In this document: one piece after another, positions 6,502 to 10,204 of the stretch
Layout of the letters: each line of letters opens with the position of its first letter
Position numbering within the stretch: the stretch's first letter is position 1
Assembly: GCA_963841815.1 (NCBI GenBank)
Contig: CAWJEE010000005.1
Location: forward strand, 1 to 10,204
Direction: 5' to 3'
Origin: JAOUJD01 sp963841815
Lineage (GTDB): Bacteria > Pseudomonadota > Gammaproteobacteria > Burkholderiales > Burkholderiaceae_F
DNA length: 10,204 nucleotides
Translations under genes and position numbers: made by a program
Notes under the pieces: model-generated
Databases searched by the model: none
Told to the model about the DNA's origin: nothing
Seen by the model: the letters and a program-made list of their open reading frames with translations, nothing else

Positions 6502-7709
6502 CGCTCGATCCTCGCTTCGCCGCCCCGGCGCAGGATCAGCGCCAGCGCGAACGCTCCCGCCAGCTGCAGGACGACCACCGCCGGCAGCAGCACGGCGGTG
6601 GTCTGCTGCGCGATGTGCGGGTTCCACTCGGACACCTGCTGGATGAGCATCAGCGCGAGCGCGGACATCGGCATCAGCGCAAGACCCGTCAGCAGGCTCT
6701 TCTTCAGGGAGATTCCGGACAAGGGCCCGAAGGCGGCGACGCCGATCGCCTTCGCCGCGAAGCGGACAGCCACCAGCGCGACCACCGGAAGCCAGGACAC
6801 CGACAGCGAGTCTATGTTCATCGTCGCTGCCGACAAGGCGAAGAACAGCACGAGCGCGATGCCCGAAGCGAGCCCGAATTCGGTCGTGGTGAGAAGCCGG
6901 CTCGCATCGAAGGCGCGCACGAAGGCTCCGCACGCGAGCAGCGCCAGCAGCGGCGACAACCGCAGCGCGACCGCGGTCGCGAACACGAGCCACACCACCG
7001 CGAGCATCACGAGGATCTGGCCGGCGCGGTCTCGACCGATGAACGACAGGACCCACAGGAAGAGCCGGGCCCCGAGCGCGGCGACGGCCAGCGAGCCGAC
7101 GATCAGGTACGCGGGGTGAAACAGCACCTCAAGCGCAGCCGCTCCCGGTTGCTCGCGGACGAGCGTCAGCAGGAGTGTCGACAGCATCACGGCATAGATG
7201 GAGTTGAGTGCCGTGAGCAGCAGTGTGCGCTCCGTGATCTGCCCCTGCGCGCGCGTCTCGCGGGTGATCGCCAGCACGACCGCCGGCGACGTCGCCATCG
7301 CGATGCTCGCGATCACGGCCGACGCCCATGCGTCGATGTCGAAGTACCGCATCGCCAGGAAGACCAGTGCGAACGACAATCCGCTCTCCGCGACACTGGC
7401 GCCGAGCAGCGCGGGGTTGCGTCGCACCCAGCCGAAAGACACGCGCTGGCCGAGGTCGAACAGGATCACCGCAGCCGTGAACTCGAGCGTGAACTTCAGC
7501 GTCGGGGAAGGCAGTTCCTCGAGTTGAAGCAGGCGCAGCACGTAACCGCCGGCGCCGAAAAGCGCTCCGGCCGCGACGTACCCGAACAGCCGAGGCAGCT
7601 TCAGCCGGGCCGCGCCCTCGCCCGCCGCCGCGGCGACGAGCGCGAGGATGGCGACCGCAAGCGCAGGGGGCACAACCGGCGGCCAGTCGGGGAGGAACGT
7701 GAAATCCAT
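6498..7709 (-). CDS. Kef-like CPA2 cation:proton antiporter, membrane core only
   Basis: A 403-residue polytopic inner-membrane protein with about 12-13 hydrophobic segments, of the Na+/H+ exchanger (CPA2, KefB-like) type. Features include LPRLFGYVAAGALFG (38-52), TSPAVVLAITRET (140-152), LTALNS (165-170), the R317..K320 helix and GLALMPMSALALML (342-355). It stops soon after the last helix, so the RCK/TrkA-N regulatory domain of true KefB/KefC is absent. The acidic pair expected in the fifth helix of CPA2 antiporters appears as N169-S170. ATG 7709 was chosen because MDFTFLPDWPP is a normal N-terminus; a GTG at 7826 gives an extension that runs through a terminator hairpin. No good RBS precedes 7709. 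It overlaps the YbdK-like gene by 4 nt and probably exchanges K+ or Na+ for H+, though the ion is unknown. Confidence 0.85.
   Translation of the reverse strand: MDFTFLPDWPPVVPPALAVAILALVAAAAGEGAARLKLPRLFGYVAAGALFGAGGYVLRLLQLEELPSPTLKFTLEFTAAVILFDLGQRVSFGWVRRNPALLGASVAESGLSFALVFLAMRYFDIDAWASAVIASIAMATSPAVVLAITRETRAQGQITERTLLLTALNSIYAVMLSTLLLTLVREQPGAAALEVLFHPAYLIVGSLAVAALGARLFLWVLSFIGRDRAGQILVMLAVVWLVFATAVALRLSPLLALLACGAFVRAFDASRLLTTTEFGLASGIALVLFFALSAATMNIDSLSVSWLPVVALVAVRFAAKAIGVAAFGPLSGISLKKSLLTGLALMPMSALALMLIQQVSEWNPHIAQQTTAVLLPAVVVLQLAGAFALALILRRGGEARIER
6509..6513 (-). promoter_or_regulatory. Ribosome binding site of the YbdK-like gene inside the antiporter gene
   Basis: GAGGA on the minus strand lies 7 nt before the ATG at 6501. 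It sits within the last codons of the antiporter gene and fixes the start that gives the ATGA overlap. Confidence 0.6.
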
Positions 7710-7740
7710 GGTCGGGAAGCGAGCGCGAGGCCCGAGGAAC

Positions 7741-7778
7741 AAAAAAATGTCCGCGCCGTGCGAGGCACCTGCGCGGAC
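7741..7778 (-). terminator. Intrinsic terminator just upstream of the antiporter start
   Basis: On the minus strand GTCCGCGC (7778-7771) pairs with GCGCGGAC (7756-7749), eight perfect G/C-rich pairs. After a small internal bulge, GTGC (7768-7765) pairs with GCAC (7761-7758) around a CTC loop. The stem is followed by one A and seven T (7747-7741). It is a strong terminator for minus-strand transcription only; the plus strand has no T run after the stem. It can end the response-regulator transcript, but it also lies 31 nt before the antiporter ATG. Confidence 0.85.
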
Positions 7779-7825
7779 CGAATCGCGACGAGGAAGGGGA
7801 ACCTCCTGCGTTGCGCTTGCTGCCA

Positions 7826-7842
7826 CCTTGCGTAGCGCAAGG
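7826..7842. repeat. Perfect inverted repeat CCTTGCG-N3-CGCAAGG
   Basis: Seven-base arms around TAG, about 120 nt upstream of the antiporter start. No T run follows on either strand, so it is not a simple terminator. Its size and symmetry would suit a dimeric regulator or an RNA hairpin. Confidence 0.7.
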
Positions 7843-7860
7843 GCTACAAAGGATCGACTG

Positions 7861-7879
7861 GAAGCAACGTTAGTGCTTC
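7861..7879. repeat. Inverted repeat GAAGCA-N7-TGCTTC
   Basis: Six-base perfect arms separated by seven bases, in the same intergenic region as the 7826-7842 repeat. Either a hairpin or a binding site is possible. Confidence 0.5.
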
Positions 7880-7914
7880 GCGCGCAGCTCTGAAATAGGG
7901 GGAAGGATCTACGA

Positions 7915-7927
7915 GGTACTGCGTACC
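7915..7927. repeat. Inverted repeat GGTAC-N3-GTACC
   Basis: Five-base perfect arms around TGC, just past the response-regulator stop. It is short enough to occur by chance, but it adds to a cluster of dyads in this gap. Confidence 0.4.
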
Positions 7928-7938
7928 GCGCCCGGCGA

Positions 7939-8595
7939 TCAGGATCGGACCGGTGCGGCGGTGTCGTCGCCGTCGAGCGCCAGCCGCAGACGGAAGAGGT
8001 CCGCGATGCGGCGCGCGTTCAGCTTGTCCATCAGCCGCGCGCGATGGACTTCCACCGTGCGAGGGCTGATGCCGAGTTCGACCGCGATCTCGCGGTTGTG
8101 GAGGCCGTCGGTGATCCGCTGGAACACTTCGCGCTCGCGTGGCGTCAGGCGACCGAGGCGCTCGCGCATCTGTTCGCGTTCGCGCGCGCGCTCCAGCGCC
8201 TGGGCGTCGCTCGCCAGCGCCGCCGCGACGGCGTCCATCAGTTCCTTCGGCTGGACCGGCTTCTCGAGGAAGTCGAGCGCTCCGGTCAGCAACGCCGCGC
8301 GCGCCGTAGCCACGTCGCCGTGGCCGGTCACGACGATCACCGGCAGGTGCGGCTGTTCGTCGTGAAGCTTCTTCTGCAGGTCGAGCCCGCTCATTCCCGG
8401 CAGATGGAGATCGATCAGCGCGCAGGCCGGCCGCTCGTTCACGCCGTTGGCGAGGAGGTCCTCCGCGCTCGCGAAACACCGGGGAAGGTAGCCGCTGGCC
8501 TCCAGCAAGGCAGCCAGCGACTCGCGCAGGTCGGCGTCGTCTTCGATCAGGTAGACCGTCGGGGCGCGGGAAGCAGCATGCGCGAAGGTGGTCAT
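7939..8595 (-). CDS. FixJ/NarL-type two-component response regulator
   Basis: A 218-residue cytoplasmic transcription regulator. The receiver domain (about 12-128) has the acidic pocket E18-D19-D20, phospho-acceptor D62 (ALIDLHLPGMSG), T90 (VVTGHGD) and K112-P113, so it should be phosphorylatable. A charged helix (about 130-150) links to a LuxR-type helix-turn-helix: LTPREREVF, NREIAVELGISPRTVEVHRARLMDKL (about 155-205). This arrangement is the FixJ/TodT/StyR type. No histidine kinase lies in the window, so its signal is unknown. It sits after ssb with a 109-nt gap and before the antiporter-ligase pair, from which a terminator separates it. Its RBS (AAGAG at 8602-8606, 6 nt from the ATG) is moderate. 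Dyads on both sides of the gene are possible targets, but nothing in the sequence proves this. Confidence 0.92.
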   Translation of the reverse strand: MTTFAHAASRAPTVYLIEDDADLRESLAALLEASGYLPRCFASAEDLLANGVNERPACALIDLHLPGMSGLDLQKKLHDEQPHLPVIVVTGHGDVATARAALLTGALDFLEKPVQPKELMDAVAAALASDAQALERAREREQMRERLGRLTPREREVFQRITDGLHNREIAVELGISPRTVEVHRARLMDKLNARRIADLFRLRLALDGDDTAAPVRS

Positions 8596-8631
8596 GGTCG
8601 ACTCTTACCTTAGTTAGTGCGCCGGGACATT

Positions 8632-8659
8632 CCAAGCATCTGCCTGCAGCATAGCTTGG
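8632..8659. repeat. Inverted repeat between ssb and the response-regulator gene
   Basis: CCAAGC (8632-8637) and GCTTGG (8654-8659) are perfect six-base arms around 16 nt. On the minus strand the stem is followed by AATGTCCC, with no T run, so it is a poor intrinsic terminator. It could be an operator for the response-regulator gene or a stabilising hairpin at the end of the ssb transcript. Confidence 0.45.
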
Positions 8660-8671
8660 GACGATCGCCCG

Positions 8672-8681
8672 ACCGTACGGT
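8672..8681. repeat. Ten-base perfect palindrome ACCGTACGGT
   Basis: This palindrome lies 24 nt past the ssb stop codon, in the gap before the response-regulator gene. It is a possible small operator, although palindromes of this size also arise by chance. Confidence 0.3.
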
Positions 8682-8704
8682 GGATCAAGAACGCGCGACC
8701 CGCC

Positions 8705-9181
8705 TCAGAAGGGGATGTCGTCGTCCATGTCGGCCATCGACGAGGCCGGCTTGGCGGCGGACGCCGGCTTGCTCGCCGGTGCACGGGCCGGAGCGCGGGG
8801 CTCCTCGCTGCCGCTGTCGAAGTCCGCCCCGCCGCCACCCATGCCTTCGCGCGAACCGAGCATCTGCATGTTCTCGGCCACGATCTCTGTCGTGTAACGG
8901 TCCTGCCCTTCCTTGTCCTGCCACTTGCGCGTGCGCAGCCGGCCTTCGACATAGACGGGACGGCCCTTCTTGAGGTACTCGCCGGCGATCTCCGCCAGGC
9001 GGCCGAAGAAGGCGACCTTGTGCCATTCGGTCGATTCCTTCATTTCGCCGCTGGCCTTGTCCTTCCAGCGGTCCGACGTCGCGATCGTGATGTTGGTGAT
9101 CGCCGCGCCGTCGGCGGTGTAACGCGTCTCCGGGTCGCGGCCCAGGTTGCCGATCAGGATGACTTTATTGACGGATGCCAT
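8705..9181 (-). CDS. ssb: Single-stranded DNA-binding protein
   Basis: A 158-residue SSB that coats single-stranded DNA as a tetramer in replication, recombination and repair. The OB fold spans residues 1-110 with the classic start ASVNKVILIGNLGRDPE, then TEWHKVAFFGRLAEI and EYLKKGRPVYVEGRLRTRKW. A Gly/Ala/Pro-rich linker (about 112-150) leads to the acidic tip MDDDIPF (152-158), the docking site for partner proteins. The length is normal for proteobacterial SSB. The gene starts 12 nt after the MFS stop, with a strong RBS, and is probably co-transcribed with that gene. Confidence 0.97.
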   Translation of the reverse strand: MASVNKVILIGNLGRDPETRYTADGAAITNITIATSDRWKDKASGEMKESTEWHKVAFFGRLAEIAGEYLKKGRPVYVEGRLRTRKWQDKEGQDRYTTEIVAENMQMLGSREGMGGGGADFDSGSEEPRAPARAPASKPASAAKPASSMADMDDDIPF

Positions 9182-9186
9182 GTGTT

Positions 9187-9192
9187 CTCCTC
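9187..9192 (-). promoter_or_regulatory. Strong ssb ribosome binding site
   Basis: GAGGAG on the minus strand, 5 nt before the ssb ATG and immediately after the MFS stop codon. It is the strongest well-placed Shine-Dalgarno in the window, as fits a highly expressed protein. Confidence 0.8.
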
Positions 9193-9193
9193 T

Positions 9194-10204
9194 TCAGATC
9201 GGCACCGGCTGGCCGCTCGAACGTTTCGGGACTTCGCGCATGCCGAGTGCGATCACCCACCACACGCCCATGATGACTGCCGCGCATGCGAACACTCCCT
9301 GCGCGCCCCACCGTGCGGCGACCAGGCCGCCGAGGGCGCCGCCGGCAAACAGCCCGACGGACTGCGTCGTATTGTAGATGCCGAGCGCCAGGCCTTTCGC
9401 GGATGACGGGGCGACCCGCGACACCAGCGATGGCAGGCTCGCCTCGAGGATGTTGAAGCCGACGAAGAACAGCAGCATCCAGCCGGCGATCCACATGAGG
9501 CTCGGCGCGTGGAGCATCAGGCCGAGCTGGACGACGAGCAGCAGGCCCACGGCCGCCAGGAACAGGACGCGCATGCGCGACCTGCGCTCCGCCGCCATGA
9601 TCGGCGGCATCATCAGGCCGAACGACACCAGCACCACGGGCAGGTAGACCCACCAGTGATTGGGGAGGGGCAACTGCGCCCGCTCGACCAGCAGCACGGG
9701 CACCACCACGAACATCGCCATTTGCACGGTGTGCAGCGCGAAGATCCCGAAGTTCAGGCGCAGCAGCTGCGGATTGAAGACCACGCTCGCCGCGGTCGCC
9801 GGTTGGTGGTGTTCGATGCGCGGCGGCGCACCCGGCACCACCCACGTGACGACGGCGATCGCTGCCAGCGCCGAGACGCCGGTCAGTGCGAAGAGGCCGC
9901 CCATGCCGACCGCCGCGTACAGCGGCGGGGCACCGACGAGCGACAGCGCGAAAGTCAGCCCGATGGACGCCCCGACCATCGCCATCGCCCTGGCGATGTT
10001 CTTGCGCGTCGCATCGGCGATGAACGCGGTCACAGCGGCAGAGATCGCGCCCGCGCCCTGCACCGCCCGGCCGATGATCGTCCAGAAGATGTCGTCGGCG
10101 GACGCGGCGATGAAGCTGCCGGCGGCGAACAGCACCAGGCCGGCGACGATCACCGGCTTGCGTCCCCAGCGATCGCTGGCGGCGCCGAACGGGATCTGCA
10201 GCAG
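9194..10204 (-). CDS. Major facilitator superfamily transporter, N-terminus outside window
   Basis: A 336-residue fragment of an MFS permease, open to the window edge. The first visible residues, IPFGAASDRWGRKP, are MFS motif A between helices 2 and 3, so about 50-60 N-terminal residues are missing; the GTG at 10153 is internal. About ten hydrophobic segments follow, with a hydrophilic central loop near PGAPPRIEHHQPATAAS and a second-half GGALGGLVAARWG stretch. Substrate is unknown; the type resembles drug/H+ antiporters and YajR-like permeases. In many betaproteobacteria this gene lies between uvrA and ssb, so uvrA, usually divergent, would be expected beyond the right edge (from memory of genomes, not seen here). 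Confidence 0.9.
   Translation of the reverse strand: MLQIPFGAASDRWGRKPVIVAGLVLFAAGSFIAASADDIFWTIIGRAVQGAGAISAAVTAFIADATRKNIARAMAMVGASIGLTFALSLVGAPPLYAAVGMGGLFALTGVSALAAIAVVTWVVPGAPPRIEHHQPATAASVVFNPQLLRLNFGIFALHTVQMAMFVVVPVLLVERAQLPLPNHWWVYLPVVLVSFGLMMPPIMAAERRSRMRVLFLAAVGLLLVVQLGLMLHAPSLMWIAGWMLLFFVGFNILEASLPSLVSRVAPSSAKGLALGIYNTTQSVGLFAGGALGGLVAARWGAQGVFACAAVIMGVWWVIALGMREVPKRSSGQPVPI

Larger units (their letters stand above)
7710..7938 (-). promoter_or_regulatory. Structured intergenic leader before the antiporter-ligase pair
   Basis: This 229-nt gap between the response-regulator stop and the antiporter ATG is the longest non-coding stretch. Reading along the minus strand it holds four dyads: GGTAC/GTACC at 7915-7927, GAAGCA/TGCTTC at 7861-7879, CCTTGCG/CGCAAGG at 7826-7842, and a terminator hairpin with a T7 run at 7741-7778. 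A TTGCGCT/AGCGCAA pairing (7811-7817 with 7834-7840) would compete with the third dyad. An AGGAGGT lies at 7801-7807 with no start codon at the right distance. No convincing promoter was found. It could be a response-regulator 3' UTR followed by operator sites, or an attenuating leader; I do not recognise a known riboswitch class. Confidence 0.45.

Noticed and set aside
7810..7825. Sigma-54-like sequence TGGCAG-N-CGCAAC on the minus strand
   Set aside because: The -24 half is acceptable, but the GC of the -12 element is missing at the required spacing.
7710..7826. GTG at 7826 as the antiporter start (39 extra residues)
   Set aside because: The extension is not membrane-like, has no resemblance to the family, and would be read through the terminator hairpin and T run. 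ATG 7709 fits the family N-terminus, although it lacks a good RBS, so some doubt remains.
5572..7835. Two long plus-strand frames opposite the ligase and antiporter
   Set aside because: Compositionally biased translations; the minus-strand frames carry the conserved motifs and a coherent ATGA overlap.
1..10204. tRNA genes, CRISPR arrays, insertion sequences, attachment sites or toxin-antitoxin and defence genes
   Set aside because: No cloverleaf, regularly spaced repeat, transposase motif or terminal inverted repeat was found; all large frames are accounted for by metabolic, transport, regulatory and SSB genes.

Overview
The window is about two-thirds G+C by eye, has strong G/C bias at third codon positions, and is almost fully coding. 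The genes look like those of a betaproteobacterium, probably Burkholderiales or Rhodocyclales. The best placement clues are an MFS transporter directly upstream of ssb (in many betaproteobacteria uvrA lies just beyond), a PhnY-type phosphonoacetaldehyde dehydrogenase, and a YbdK-type ligase paired with a Kef-like antiporter. This placement is inferred from gene content; I ran no search.

Left part, plus strand (1-2871): the 3' end of a probable phosphonate-use operon. It holds the C-terminal 195 codons of a phosphonoacetaldehyde dehydrogenase (PhnY family, cut by the window edge at its catalytic cysteine), a Na/Pi-cotransporter-type membrane protein with a PhoU-like tail, and an HD-domain protein carrying the residue set of the PhnZ/TmpB mixed-valent di-iron oxygenases. 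These steps oxidise or cleave phosphonates, and the transporter could then move the released phosphate across the inner membrane.

Middle, plus strand (2872-5324): a short gap with a -10-like hexamer, then a predicted thioredoxin-fold lipoprotein with a long unassigned helical C-terminus, then (3 nt later, GTG start) an inositol-monophosphatase-family enzyme that most resembles HisN histidinol-phosphatase. The phosphatase meets the next gene tail to tail with a single base between the stop codons.

Right part, minus strand (10204 down to 5326): reading in the direction of transcription, an MFS transporter (N-terminus cut by the window edge), ssb, a FixJ/NarL-type response regulator with no kinase in view, a 229-nt intergenic region rich in inverted repeats that ends in a clear intrinsic terminator, then a Kef/CPA2-type antiporter core and a YbdK-type glutamate-cysteine-ligase-like enzyme joined by an ATGA overlap. 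The terminator lies only 31 nt before the antiporter start, so the antiporter-ligase pair is either controlled by attenuation or is leaderless. This leader and the coupled antiporter/ligase pair are the least explained parts of the window.

No tRNA, rRNA, insertion sequence, CRISPR array or prophage gene was seen. No gene-free stretch exceeds 300 nt; the longest is 7710-7938.
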